40,448 nt of DNA from JAVJSD01 sp040219575 (GTDB taxonomy: Bacteria; Planctomycetota; Planctomycetia; Pirellulales; Pirellulaceae): the NCBI GenBank assembly GCA_040219575.1, contig JAVJSD010000078.1, positions 1-40,448 on the forward strand, in the 5' to 3' direction. A program made the translations under genes and the position numbers. Positions 24,199 through 34,477 of the stretch are shown here, one piece after another. Position 1 is the stretch's first letter, and the number at the start of each line of letters is the position of its first letter. A model generated the notes under the pieces. The model was not told where the DNA came from and did no database searches. It saw nothing but the letters and a program-made list of their open reading frames with translations.

Positions 24199-24265
24199 GA
24201 AGTCGTGCGACTTCTGGAAGCTCAAATGTCGTAACGAATTTCCGAACTCTCACGAGTTCGGCTAC
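24199..24265. repeat. Facing pair of GTGA-family hairpins between convergent genes
   Basis: GAAGTCG-TG-CGACTTC (24199-24213) in plus orientation faces CCGAACTC-TCAC-GAGTTCGG (24242-24261), whose complement has a GTGA loop, followed by CTAC. They lie between the stop codons at 24167 and 24286. The layout offers each convergent transcript a hairpin near its 3' end. Confidence 0.7.
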
Positions 24266-24285
24266 TCGAACATCAAGCCGCCGGG

Positions 24286-25755
<1,470 letters not shown>

Positions 25756-26196
25756 GACGTTCACCCTGGTTAAAGACCGCCGTACAGGTTTTCGACCCTC
25801 CATGATTGCCAACCGGCGGCGCGATCGCAATGCACGAGGCGTAAGGAGAGAGGGAAAAGGAGAGAGGTGAAAGGAGTGAGGTGAAAGGAGAAAGGTGAAA
25901 GGTGAAAGGAGAGCTGGGTGAGGGCGGGCGAGCGGATTCGCCGCCATCGGCCGCAGGGTGCTGGGATCAGGCTGGCGGCTTAGGAAGGCCTACGAAGCAA
26001 TACGGCGCGGCCTGAAGGCGACTCACGACCGCGACACCTACACCTGCTCACCACTTTTCCCCGTTCCCTTTTACCTTTCGCCTTTTACCTTCTCCCTTCC
26101 CCTCTCCCCGCCGTCGACGCCCTCCTCCGCAGCAGCTATTTTGGAGGGGCTTTCGGCGAGTATGCCGCCTCCCTCCCTTCAGCCCTCCGCGTTTCC
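25756..26196. repeat. Divergent spacer with purine and pyrimidine repeat tracts
   Basis: The 441-base gap holds a purine tract at 25841-25912 made of imperfect GGTGAAAGGAG units, including GGTGAAA-GGTGAAA, and a pyrimidine tract at about 26048-26110 (CCTTTTACCTTTCGCC and similar). The second is roughly the complement of the first, so the two lie in inverted orientation. No gene was found. Neither divergent start codon has a strong Shine-Dalgarno sequence. Confidence 0.6.
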
Positions 26197-29034
26197 ATGA
26201 AGTACGATCAACTCGTCATCCTGTTGCCCTGCCACAGCCTCGAGGACTTCCCGCTTCATCACGAGGGGGACGACGCGGCGGGACTGCTGGCCAATTGGAC
26301 GGCGATGTGGCATCCGGCGCTGCTGGTCTCGGCCGGAGCGCCGCCCACGTGGTGCCGCATCGACGATCCGCCCGAGGAGCTGGCCAACAAGTTGATTCTC
26401 GTCCCCTCGGTCAGCATGCACGAAATGCCGACCGGCTTCGCGCAGCGGGCCAAGGGGGACGGCGCGAACCTGATTCGCAAGAAGCTCGACCGCGACGAGA
26501 TCCTGAAAGACGCCCTGGAAGAACTCGACGGCGGCGACGCGGGCGTGCCGGCGGAGTTGGCGGCCGATTTTCTCGCCCTCGGCTATTGCTATCTGCAGGT
26601 CGAACTGCTCACGCGGCAGATGCGGTATTCCAGCAATCTCGACGAGGTGTATTTCAACAAGCAGGCGATGGCGGCGGCCGAGGCGGCGGTGGCGGGAGAC
26701 GTCGATTTGGCCAAAGAGAAACTGCAAGCCTGCTTCGACGTGCTGGCCGAGGAACGGGATCACTACTACCCGGTCGACGCCTTCATTCTCGATCTGACGC
26801 TGGTCGCCCCCACCACCATCGGCGCGTCGCTGCGAGAGGAGTTGCAAAAGCCGCTGCCCATCAACCTGCTGATCGGCGGCGACGTTGTGGAGCAGATCGC
26901 CGCCAAGGAGCCCGACACCCTGGCGGCGCTCAAGTCGGCGATCGAGGCCGGGCGCGCCTGCCTGGTCGGCGGTGAAGCGGGCGAACGGCGCCTGCCGCTG
27001 CTATCGCACGAGGGCGTCCTCACGGGACTGCGCGAAGGCGGTGCGTTGTACCAACAGCATCTCGGCAAGCAACCCACCGTCTACGGACGGCGGCGCTACG
27101 GCCTGACGCCCGTGCTCCCGCAGATCCTGCACGGCCTGGGATACGTCGGCGCGCTGCACGCCACGCTCGACGACGGCCGCTTTCCCGAGGGTTCGCAAAT
27201 CAAAACGCATTGGGAAGGGAGCGACGGCACGCCCATCGAGGCCCTCACGCGGGCGCCGCTCGACGCCACGCGGCCCGAGACGTTCCTGGGATACGCCGTG
27301 AAGATGGGCGAGTCGATGGACTCCGACCATGTGGCCACGGTCTGCTTCGCCCACTGGCCGGGACAGACGAGCAGTTGGTTCGAGGACTTGCGGCGCACGG
27401 CGAACTACTCGCCGGCGCTGGGCAAGTTCATCTCCCTGGAGGAGTACTTCCGCGACACCGACGTGCCCGCCCACACCGACCGCTTCGAGGCCGATCAGTA
27501 CCGCTCGCCGTACCTGAAGCAGTCGGTGATTCGGCGGATCGACGACCCGATCTCGACTTCCGTGCGATACTGGCGACGACGTGCGGGCGTCGATAGCGCG
27601 CAGTCGCTGCAAACGCTGGCGACGCTCGTCAGCGGCGACGCCGCCGAGATCGACGAGAAGCTCGCCGCGGAATTGGAGCGATCCGCCGACGAGGCCGACG
27701 GCGGTGAAGCTGGCGATCTCGACGCGCGGATCACCGCGGAAGTTCAGGCGGCGGCGGAGCGGTTGGCCGCGTCGCTGCCGCGCAGCGACGCCCCACCGAC
27801 CTCCGGCTGTCTGCTGGCCAATCCCACCAGCTTCCCACGACGCGTGGGACTCGCGGCGCCGGGACTCGATGCGCTGCCCGCCGTCGAGAAACCCGTCTAC
27901 ATCGCCGATCGGCACGACGACCAGGCCCAGGTAGTGGTCGACGTGCCGCCGATGGGCTTCGCCTGGCTCGCGTCCGGAGGCGGCGGCGATCCACCCCGCG
28001 ATCCGAAGAAGACGTTGGCCACGGCCGAAGACGACTTCTGCCTGCTGCGCAACGAGTTTTTCGAGGTGGTCATCAACCGCGGCACCGGCACGATGCAGTC
28101 GATCCACGAGTACAAACAGCGCGGCAACCGCCTCTCGCAACAGTTGGCGTTGCGGATGCCGGCGCCGCGGGGACGCGCCGGCGAAGCCTGGAGCGGCAGC
28201 GACGACGGCGTCTATTCCGAGATGGCGGGCGATTCGGTCGAGGTGACCGTCGCCACCGGCGCACTGGGCGAGATCGTCTCCCGCGGACGGTTGGTCGACG
28301 AGAAGGGTGCCGCGGTGGCCGGCTTCACGCAAACCTACCGCCTGTGGCGCGGCAGCCGCGTGGTGGAGTTGGAAGTCGAACTCGATCCCCAGGTCGAGCC
28401 GAAGGCCGATCCGTGGAACAGCTACTACTGCCTGCGTTTCGCCTGGGCCGACGAGGCCGCGGAGTTGTTCCGGGGCGTCCATCAGTCGCGCCATCCGCTG
28501 GGGGCCAAGCGGTTCGAGGCGCCGCACTACATCGAAATCGAAAATCCCAAATCGCGGACCGCCGTCCTCACCGGCGGCCTGCCGTATCACCGTCTGGTCG
28601 GACTGCGAATGCTCGATTCCCTGTTGATCGTCCGCGGCGAACGCCAGCGCAAGTTCCGCCTGGGAATCGGCATCGACTTGACGCACCCCATGCAGGATGC
28701 GATCTCGCTGATCACGCCCACGGCGGCGGTCGCGCAACAAGCCGCCTCGCCCCAGCCTCCCTCGAGCTGGTTGTTTCACTTCGACAACAAGAACGTCGTC
28801 GCGACGCACTGGGCGCCGCTGGTCGAGGAGGGACGCGTGGCCGGATTCCGCGTGCGATTGTTGGAGACTTCCGGTCGCACTTCCCGCGTCGGACTCAGCA
28901 CGTTTCGCTCGGTCGCCGCCGCGCGGAAGCTCGACTTCCGCGGCCAGAGCGTCGCCGACCTGAAGATCGAAGACGACAAGATCCGCATCGACCTGGCGTC
29001 GCACCAGTGGGTGGAGGTGGAAGCCCGATGGTAG
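26197..29034 (+). CDS. GH38-like (alpha-mannosidase-fold) protein, signature residues absent
   Basis: A 945-residue protein without a signal peptide. The C-terminal third resembles the GH38 C-terminal beta-domain (LLRNEFFEVVINRGTGTMQSIHEYKQRGNRL, then VVELEVELDPQ). A mid-protein stretch (VLPQILHGLGYVGALHATLDD...IKTHWEGSDGTPIEALTRAP) parallels the GH38 catalytic barrel. However, the nucleophile motif D-P-F-G-H-S aligns with R-R-Y-G-L-T, and the N-terminal zinc signature H-x-D-x-x-W is not seen. Mannosidase activity is therefore doubtful. Insert-like alpha-helical segments occur at about 60-200. It heads a plus-strand run with cmk and plsC. Its role is unknown. Confidence 0.72.
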   Translation: MKYDQLVILLPCHSLEDFPLHHEGDDAAGLLANWTAMWHPALLVSAGAPPTWCRIDDPPEELANKLILVPSVSMHEMPTGFAQRAKGDGANLIRKKLDRDEILKDALEELDGGDAGVPAELAADFLALGYCYLQVELLTRQMRYSSNLDEVYFNKQAMAAAEAAVAGDVDLAKEKLQACFDVLAEERDHYYPVDAFILDLTLVAPTTIGASLREELQKPLPINLLIGGDVVEQIAAKEPDTLAALKSAIEAGRACLVGGEAGERRLPLLSHEGVLTGLREGGALYQQHLGKQPTVYGRRRYGLTPVLPQILHGLGYVGALHATLDDGRFPEGSQIKTHWEGSDGTPIEALTRAPLDATRPETFLGYAVKMGESMDSDHVATVCFAHWPGQTSSWFEDLRRTANYSPALGKFISLEEYFRDTDVPAHTDRFEADQYRSPYLKQSVIRRIDDPISTSVRYWRRRAGVDSAQSLQTLATLVSGDAAEIDEKLAAELERSADEADGGEAGDLDARITAEVQAAAERLAASLPRSDAPPTSGCLLANPTSFPRRVGLAAPGLDALPAVEKPVYIADRHDDQAQVVVDVPPMGFAWLASGGGGDPPRDPKKTLATAEDDFCLLRNEFFEVVINRGTGTMQSIHEYKQRGNRLSQQLALRMPAPRGRAGEAWSGSDDGVYSEMAGDSVEVTVATGALGEIVSRGRLVDEKGAAVAGFTQTYRLWRGSRVVELEVELDPQVEPKADPWNSYYCLRFAWADEAAELFRGVHQSRHPLGAKRFEAPHYIEIENPKSRTAVLTGGLPYHRLVGLRMLDSLLIVRGERQRKFRLGIGIDLTHPMQDAISLITPTAAVAQQAASPQPPSSWLFHFDNKNVVATHWAPLVEEGRVAGFRVRLLETSGRTSRVGLSTFRSVAAARKLDFRGQSVADLKIEDDKIRIDLASHQWVEVEARW

Positions 29035-29092
29035 CCGCGGCAGTTCACGTCGCATCGCCCGTTCTCTCCTCCCGAGGAAGATGTTCCGCGCG

Positions 29093-29749
29093 ATGATCGT
29101 CACGATTGACGGACCGGCGGGAGCCGGCAAAAGCAGTATGGCCCAACGACTCGCCGAGCGGTTGGGCTTTCGCTTTCTCGACACGGGCGCCCTGTATCGC
29201 GCGGTGGCGCTGGCCGGCATCCGCGCCGGCGTCGATTGGAGCGATCCGTCCGCGCTGGCCGACGTCGCTCGCCGAACGCGGATCGAGATCGACAGCGAGC
29301 GTGTGTTGCTCGACGGCGACGACGTCAGCAGCGAGATCCGCAGCGAAGAGGTGACACGACGGGTCCGCTACGCCGCCGACAATGTCGAAGTCCGCCAGTT
29401 GCTCGGACAGCGGCAACGCGATTTCGCCCAGGGAGGCGACCTCGTCACCGAGGGGCGCGATCAGGGGACCGACGTCTTTCCCCAGGCGGAGTGTAAGATC
29501 TTTCTGACGGCGTCGCCCGAGGAACGCGCCCGCCGCCGCGTGCAGGATCTGGCCGAGCGAGGCTACGAGGCCTCGTACGACGAAATCCTGCGGCAACAGA
29601 ACAAGCGCGATCAGCAGGACGCCTCGCGCAAGGTGGGGGCGCTTGTGCGGGCCGACGACGCCGTCGAACTGTGCACCGACCGGCTGTCGCCCGAGCAGGT
29701 CGTCGATCGCCTGGTGGAAATCGTGCGTTCGAAGCAGGCGGGTGGGTGA
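29093..29749 (+). CDS. cmk: Cytidylate kinase
   Basis: A 218-residue P-loop kinase that phosphorylates CMP and dCMP with ATP. The Walker A motif is GPAGAGKSS (residues 7-15), followed by FLDTGALYRAVALA, the typical CMP-binding start. Further signatures are LLDGDDVSSEIRSEEVTRRV, FAQGGDLVTEGRDQGTDVFP with the conserved GRD, and KIFLTASPEERARRR. The family start MIVTIDGPAG corresponds to ATG 29093; ATG 29081 is a possible alternative adjacent to GAGGAAG. The stop overlaps the next start (TGATG), coupling cmk to plsC, a common bacterial pairing. Confidence 0.95.
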   Translation: MIVTIDGPAGAGKSSMAQRLAERLGFRFLDTGALYRAVALAGIRAGVDWSDPSALADVARRTRIEIDSERVLLDGDDVSSEIRSEEVTRRVRYAADNVEVRQLLGQRQRDFAQGGDLVTEGRDQGTDVFPQAECKIFLTASPEERARRRVQDLAERGYEASYDEILRQQNKRDQQDASRKVGALVRADDAVELCTDRLSPEQVVDRLVEIVRSKQAGG

Positions 29750-30444
29750 TGCTCAAGCGGACGACCTCCACCGAGCCGCCTCGGTCCGCCGGCGCCAAAC
29801 GGCCGGCCGACCGCTCGTTGGCCCAGATCGTGGCGTACGATATGTTTCGCATGGCGGCGCGGCTGACGTCGGTGCTGTTTTTGCGGATGCGGTGCAAAGG
29901 CCGCGAGAACATCCCGGCCGCCGGCGCGGCGTTGGTCTGCGCCAACCATCAAAGCCTGCTCGATCCACCGCTGATCGGACTCGCCTTCGACCGCCGACTG
30001 AACTACCTGGCCCGGCAGTCGCTGTTCAAGAGTCGACTGCTGGGCGCCGTCATCCATTTCCTCGATGCGATTCCGATCGATCGCGACGGCTCGGGCCTGG
30101 CGGGGCTCAAGGAGACATTGCGTCGATTGAAACGCGACGAACTGGTGCTGATTTTTCCCGAGGGAACGCGGTCGCGCGACGGCGAGGTGTCTCCGCTGAA
30201 ACCCGGATTCGTGGCGGTGGCCCGTCGCAGCCGCGCCCCGCTGTTGCCCGTCGGCCTCGACGGCGCCTTCGACGCCCTTCCTCCCGGCGCCGTGTTGCCT
30301 CGCCCCCGAATCGTGCATCTCGTGATCGGGAAAGCGATTACCCCCGAGGAGGCGGACGCGCTCGACGACAAGGCGCTCGTCGCCGAACTCGAATCGCGGA
30401 TTCGAAAGTGTCACGCCGAGGCCCGCAACGGCCGCCGCCGCTGA
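29749..30444 (+). CDS. plsC: 1-acylglycerol-3-phosphate acyltransferase
   Basis: A 231-residue PlsC-type acyltransferase, making phosphatidic acid from lysophosphatidic acid at the inner membrane. Block I is NHQSLLDPPLIG (N-H-x4-D, about 63), block II is around RQSLFKSRLLGAVIHFLDAIPIDR, and block III is FPEGTRSRDGEV (E-G-T-R, about 137). A hydrophobic segment (MAARLTSVLFLRM) near residues 34-46 may hold it to the membrane. The ATG shares a base with the cmk stop. Length is normal for the family. Confidence 0.92.
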   Translation: MLKRTTSTEPPRSAGAKRPADRSLAQIVAYDMFRMAARLTSVLFLRMRCKGRENIPAAGAALVCANHQSLLDPPLIGLAFDRRLNYLARQSLFKSRLLGAVIHFLDAIPIDRDGSGLAGLKETLRRLKRDELVLIFPEGTRSRDGEVSPLKPGFVAVARRSRAPLLPVGLDGAFDALPPGAVLPRPRIVHLVIGKAITPEEADALDDKALVAELESRIRKCHAEARNGRRR

Positions 30445-30532
30445 AGCCCCTTTCCCTCGAACTTTCGACGTGAAATCGCCTTTACAACCGTTTTCACCGG
30501 GAATCGGCGCTTCGACAACTTGCCGCCCGGCG

Positions 30533-30538
30533 TACAAT
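30533..30538 (+). promoter_or_regulatory. -10 box (TACAAT) of the msrB gene
   Basis: TACAAT lies 38 bases upstream of GTG 30576. It argues against the in-frame ATG at 30537, which overlaps the box itself. The -35 is poor. A GGGAGGA ribosome-binding site (30564-30570) follows the predicted start. Confidence 0.45.
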
Positions 30539-30575
30539 GTCCAGTGAGAGGAGCATTCATCCTGGGAGGAGCGAA

Positions 30576-31181
30576 GTGATACGAAAACTTTGGCCGCTAT
30601 CCGTCGCCGGATTGTTCTTGTTGGGTTGCGGTACGGCGACCTCGGTCGACGTCGCCCAACAACACGACGAATTGGACCCGTCCTCCACGAGCACCATGAA
30701 CAACACCGATTTCAACTCCGAGTCGGAGTACCAGCCCAAGACCGACGCCGAGTGGCGCGAGCTGCTGACGCGCGATCAGTACTACGTCACGCGCGAACAC
30801 GGCACCGAGCCCCGAGGCAGCAGCCCCTACAACCATCTGAAGGACGAAGGCGTGTTTCGCTGCGTGTGCTGCGGTCAGACGCTCTTCGCCAGCGAAGACA
30901 AATACGAGTCGGGCACCGGCTGGCCCAGTTTCATTCGTCCCATCGACAAAGATCACGTGGGCACCAAGGCCGACAACACGTTCTTCATGCGCCGCACCGA
31001 GGTGCACTGCAGCCGCTGCCAGGCGCACCTGGGGCATGTGTTCCCGGATGGACCGCAGCCGACCGGCATGCGGTACTGCATGAACGGCGTCGCGCTGCAG
31101 TTCGAGAAATCGCCGCCGACGCCGCCTGCGAACTCGTCTTCCACCTCGGACGAGCCCGCCCCGTCGGACGACTCCCTCTGA
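30576..31181 (+). CDS. msrB: Lipoprotein peptide-methionine (R)-S-oxide reductase
   Basis: A 201-residue MsrB that repairs oxidised methionine. It starts at GTG 30576, five bases after GGGAGGA, which opens directly into a lipoprotein signal (LWPLSVAGLFLLGC, lipid Cys18), so it is probably anchored in the envelope. Zinc cysteines appear as CVCC and CSRC, and KYESGTGWPSF is the family substrate signature. The catalytic Cys is in GMRYCMNGVALQF, where many homologues have RYCVNS. A serine- and proline-rich tail follows. It repairs surface or periplasmic proteins. Confidence 0.9.
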   Translation: MIRKLWPLSVAGLFLLGCGTATSVDVAQQHDELDPSSTSTMNNTDFNSESEYQPKTDAEWRELLTRDQYYVTREHGTEPRGSSPYNHLKDEGVFRCVCCGQTLFASEDKYESGTGWPSFIRPIDKDHVGTKADNTFFMRRTEVHCSRCQAHLGHVFPDGPQPTGMRYCMNGVALQFEKSPPTPPANSSSTSDEPAPSDDSL

Positions 31182-31212
31182 GCCGCTGCAACCAGGCTTT
31201 GTTTGAAAACTC

Positions 31213-31289
31213 GTAGCGGAAGTCGCCAGACTTCCGAGCACCCGGCTCAAGCGCTCGGAAGTCTGGCGACGTCTGGCGACTTCCGCTAC
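31213..31289. repeat. Facing pair of GGAAGTC hairpins with a 10-bp duplication
   Basis: GTAGC then GGAAGTC-GCCA-GACTTCC (31218-31235) faces its complement ending in GCTAC at 31289. In the right copy, the 10 bases GTCTGGCGAC are doubled (31261-31280). The left and right halves pair over most of their length, giving a large hairpin after the msrB stop. The stem is a variant of AGAAGTC/GACTTCT with an A-T pair replaced by G-C. Confidence 0.7.
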
Positions 31290-31372
31290 CGAAGGCCCGG
31301 CCCGTCGCGTCGGTCCGCGCCGCCTGCTATTCTGGAACTCTCGCCCCGATTCCCTCCCGAGAAGTTCCTCCG

Positions 31373-32464
31373 ATGAAAGAAGTCGTGCGGCGTCTCGCCG
31401 AATCGCTCGATCATGGTGTTCCGCTGGCCTACTGCCGACTGGTGGAAACGCGCGGATCGACGCCGCAGAAAGCCGGCGCGATCATGCTGGTCTTCGCCGA
31501 TGGCTCGCAGGCCGGCACGTTGGGAGGCGGCTGCGTCGAAGCCGAAGTGAAGCGCCGCGCGCTGGCCGTGCTGACCGAGGGCGAGGCCGAAGTGGCCCGC
31601 TTCCAGCTCGACAGCGACTACGGCTGGGACGACGGGCTGATCTGCGGCGGGCGAATGGAGATCCTCATCGAACCGCTGCGGGGCGATTCGCCTTCCGACT
31701 ACTTTCGCGAGTTGGCCCGGCGGATCGAAAGCGGCCAGGGCCTCACCGAAGTCGTGGTGTTCGACGCCGAAGCGAGCGGGCTTGCCGCTCCCACCGCTTA
31801 TCTGCTCGACGATGCGGGCGAGTTGATCGCCGCATCGACCAGCACGTCCAGTGAGTTTCCCGAGGCCGCCAGCGACAGTCTGAAGCCGCTCTCGCAGCGC
31901 CCGCGCCCCTACGCGGTGCGGGGCATCGCGTACTTGCCGACGCTGCCGCGCTGTCGGCTGGTGATCGTCGGCGGCGGTCATGTCGGCAAGGCGGTCGCCG
32001 ATCTGGCGGTCGATCTCGATTTCGACGTGTGCATCGTCGACGATCGGCAGGAGTTCACCAGCGAAGTGCGATTCCCGCGGGTCCAACAGCGGATCTCCGG
32101 TCCCATCGACCGCGTGCTGCCCGAATTGGAGATCACGCCCGACACCTACTGCCTGATCGTCACTCGCGGCCACAACCACGACGAGGAGGCGCTGTTTCAC
32201 CTGATCGATCGCGGCGCCCGGTACGTGGGGCTGATCGGCAGCCGACGAAAGATCCGCATGATCTTCGACGATCTCTTGAACGAGGGAATCAGCCGGCAGT
32301 CGCTGGCCGAGGTCTATGCTCCGCTGGGCATCGATATCGGCTCGCAGACGGTTCCGGAGATCGCCGTCAGCATCTGCGCTGAATTAATCTCGCACCGCAA
32401 CCGCGGCGGCGTGGTTCCGGGGCGGCCGAAGAGCGTTGCGTATGCGGAGGAGGTGGGGGAGTAG
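31373..32464 (+). CDS. XdhC/CoxI-family molybdoenzyme maturation protein
   Basis: A 363-residue protein. The N-terminal XdhC domain shows CRLVETRGSTPQKAGAIMLVF (about 21-41) and LGGGCVEAEV (about 50-59). The C-terminal Rossmann domain begins at CRLVIVGGGHVGKAVADLA (about 198-216), followed by IVDDR. Family members bind molybdenum cofactor and help insert it, in sulfurated form, into xanthine dehydrogenase-type enzymes. No molybdoenzyme is in the window, so the client is elsewhere. A GTGAGTG heptamer array begins on the last base of its TAG. Confidence 0.88.
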   Translation: MKEVVRRLAESLDHGVPLAYCRLVETRGSTPQKAGAIMLVFADGSQAGTLGGGCVEAEVKRRALAVLTEGEAEVARFQLDSDYGWDDGLICGGRMEILIEPLRGDSPSDYFRELARRIESGQGLTEVVVFDAEASGLAAPTAYLLDDAGELIAASTSTSSEFPEAASDSLKPLSQRPRPYAVRGIAYLPTLPRCRLVIVGGGHVGKAVADLAVDLDFDVCIVDDRQEFTSEVRFPRVQQRISGPIDRVLPELEITPDTYCLIVTRGHNHDEEALFHLIDRGARYVGLIGSRRKIRMIFDDLLNEGISRQSLAEVYAPLGIDIGSQTVPEIAVSICAELISHRNRGGVVPGRPKSVAYAEEVGE

Positions 32465-32560
32465 TGAGTGGTGGGTGGTGAGTGGTGAGTGGTGAGTGGT
32501 GAGTGGTGAGTGGTGAGTGGTGAGTGGTGAGTGGTGAGTGGCGCGTGGTGAGTGGCGCGT
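32464..32560 (+). repeat. Tandem array of a 7-bp GTGAGTG unit
   Basis: About 13.9 units of seven bases, 11 of them exactly GTGAGTG; the others are GTGGGTG (unit 2) and GCGCGTG-type (units 12 and 14). It starts on the last base of the XdhC stop codon and ends 12 bases before the convergent permease stop. Such an array should be prone to length change by slippage. Confidence 0.9.
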
Positions 32561-32571
32561 TCTGGCTGTCG

Positions 32572-33459
32572 TTACTTTCCGCCTTCCATGCGTGGGTCGA
32601 GCGCGTCGCGCAGGCCGTCGCCCAGGAGGTTGAAGCCCAGCACCGTGAGGGAGATCGCCACGCCCGGTCCGAGCGCCGGCCAGATGCTGGCGGAAATGTG
32701 ATCCTTGGCCTTGGCGAGCATGCTGCCCCATTCGGCCTCGGTGGGGTCGCCGGCGATGCCCAGAAACGCCAGTCCCGCCACTTCCAGAATCGCGCTGCCC
32801 AGGCCCAGCGTTCCCAGCACGACGACCGGATTGACGATCGCCGGCAAGACGGCCGTCCGCAGGATGTGCCACGGCGAGGCGCCCATCGCCCGCGCCGCCA
32901 GCACGTACTCGGTGCTGCGAACCGTCAGCACCGTGGCCCGCACCTGGCGGGCGAAGGCGGGGACGTTGATCAGACCGACGGCGATCATCACGGCGATCCA
33001 GCCCGGCTGCAGCGCCATCGCCACCAGCAGCGCGATGAGAATGCTGGGGAAGGCCAGCGCCACGTCGATCGTGCGCATGATCGTGGCGTCGAGCCAGCCG
33101 CCGAAGTATCCCGACAGCGCGCCCGCCGTGGCGCCGATCACCACCGCCAGCGTAATCGACACCAGCCCCGCCGCCAGCGACAACCTCGCGCCGTACATCA
33201 CGCGCGTCAGCACGTCGTAGTTGTAGCCATCGGTTCCCAGCCAATGCTCGCGGGAAGGCGGAGAGACAGGCCTTAAGGAGGCGTCGAATCGCGAGGCCGG
33301 CGTCTCCGGTCCATAGGGCGCCAGCACTCCGGCCAGCAGGGCCATCAGCACCATCGCCCCCACCACCACCGCCCCCACGTGCGCCGAGCGATTGCGCGCG
33401 AAACGCCGCCAGGCGCGGGCCTGCGGTTGCGGTTCGAGATGTTCGACGGTTTCGGTCAT
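32572..33459 (-). CDS. Oligopeptide/dipeptide ABC permease, DppC type
   Basis: A 295-residue inner-membrane permease. After a charged N-terminal region, the first helix is at about 24-46 (VGAVVVGAMVLMALLAGVLAP). HWLGTDGYNYDVLTRVMYGARLSL is the usual DppC/OppC opening of the transport domain. Further helices follow, and the EAA loop is EYVLAARAMGASPWHILRTAVLP, which should contact an ATPase. ATG 33459 is used because the longer frame runs into the upstream permease. It is the last gene of the operon; the next plus-strand gene is convergent, so ATPase genes are not encoded downstream. Confidence 0.9.
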   Translation of the reverse strand: MTETVEHLEPQPQARAWRRFARNRSAHVGAVVVGAMVLMALLAGVLAPYGPETPASRFDASLRPVSPPSREHWLGTDGYNYDVLTRVMYGARLSLAAGLVSITLAVVIGATAGALSGYFGGWLDATIMRTIDVALAFPSILIALLVAMALQPGWIAVMIAVGLINVPAFARQVRATVLTVRSTEYVLAARAMGASPWHILRTAVLPAIVNPVVVLGTLGLGSAILEVAGLAFLGIAGDPTEAEWGSMLAKAKDHISASIWPALGPGVAISLTVLGFNLLGDGLRDALDPRMEGGK

Positions 33460-33478
33460 CGTCTCGGGCGCGGGGACG

Positions 33479-34477
33479 CTAGGGACTTCGCAGACGCGGA
33501 TCGAGCCACAAATGCAATACATCGACCAGCAGGTTCATGGTGACGAACATCACGGCCACGACGAACGCGCAGCCTTGCACCACCACGTAGTCGCTGTCCT
33601 GCACGGCCTGCACGATGTACGTGCCCAGGCCGGGCCAGTTGAACACCGTCTCCGTCAACACGGCGCCAGACAGCAGCAGGCCGACCTGCAGCCCCGCGAT
33701 GTTGGCCACCGGCACCGAGGCGTTGGGAAATGCGTGCCGCAGCACCACGCGCCATGCCGAACCACCCTTGGCCCGCGCCGTGCGGACGTAGTCGGCCGAG
33801 AGCACCTCCAGCATGCTGCTGCGCGTGATGCGGGCCACGATCGCCAGCGGAATGCTCGACAGCGCGATCGCCGGCAGGCAGAGATGCCGCAGGCCCTGCA
33901 CAAACACGTCGAAGCGTCCCCGCAGGATCGCCTCGGGCAATACGAATCCCGTCATCGACTGAAAGTCCGTTCCCAGTGGCAACTGGTTGCTCGACGGCAT
34001 GCCGGTCAGCAGCGCCTTCAGGCAGATGCCAAGAAAAAACACCGGCACGCTGACGCCGATCAGCGAACTGGTGGTGCAGAGGAAATCGGGCCAGCGATTA
34101 CGCCACACCGCGGCGGCGACGCCCAGCGCGACGCCCAACGGCAGCGCGATCAACAGCGCCGCGATGCTCAACTCGATGGTGGGTGGGATGCGCTGCGCAA
34201 GCTCCTCCGACACGCTGGTGTGGCTGCGGGCGATGGAGTTGCCGAGACTGCCGGTCGTGGCCAACTCCCAGAAGAAGTCGACGAGTTGAATGGGGAGCGG
34301 CCGGTTCCAGCCTTGCTCCTCGCGGATCTTCGCCATCTGCTCGGGATCGGTGTGTTGCCCGAACTGCGTCAGCAGCGGGTTGCCCGGCAGCACGCGGATC
34401 GCCAGGAAGATGAGCGCGACCGCCACCACGATGGCCAGCGCTGCTTGGGCGAGACGGCGCAACAGAAAGCCGATCAC
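33479..34477 (-). CDS. Oligopeptide/dipeptide ABC permease, DppB type
   Basis: A 332-residue permease starting at GTG 34477, which overlaps the stop of the binding-protein gene (GTGA). The N-terminal helix is GFLLRRLAQAALAIVVAVALIFLAIRVLPGNP, a DppB hallmark. The transport domain begins near RIPPTIELSIAALLIALPLG, and the EAA loop is DYVRTARAKGGSAWRVVLRHAFPNA. It forms the inner-membrane channel with the DppC-type protein. The overlap and the 19-base gap to the next gene show a single operon. Confidence 0.9.
   Translation of the reverse strand: MIGFLLRRLAQAALAIVVAVALIFLAIRVLPGNPLLTQFGQHTDPEQMAKIREEQGWNRPLPIQLVDFFWELATTGSLGNSIARSHTSVSEELAQRIPPTIELSIAALLIALPLGVALGVAAAVWRNRWPDFLCTTSSLIGVSVPVFFLGICLKALLTGMPSSNQLPLGTDFQSMTGFVLPEAILRGRFDVFVQGLRHLCLPAIALSSIPLAIVARITRSSMLEVLSADYVRTARAKGGSAWRVVLRHAFPNASVPVANIAGLQVGLLLSGAVLTETVFNWPGLGTYIVQAVQDSDYVVVQGCAFVVAVMFVTMNLLVDVLHLWLDPRLRSP

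Noticed and set aside
27001..29220. 739-codon minus-strand frame opposite the GH38-like gene
   Set aside because: Antisense shadow with repetitive basic composition, overlapping cmk as well.
30537..30575. Earlier ATG start (30537) for msrB
   Set aside because: The ATG overlaps the TACAAT -10 box; GTG 30576 has a GGGAGGA site and opens the lipoprotein signal.
32464..32560. CRISPR array
   Set aside because: The repeats are 7-bp direct tandem units without spacers, and no cas genes are present.
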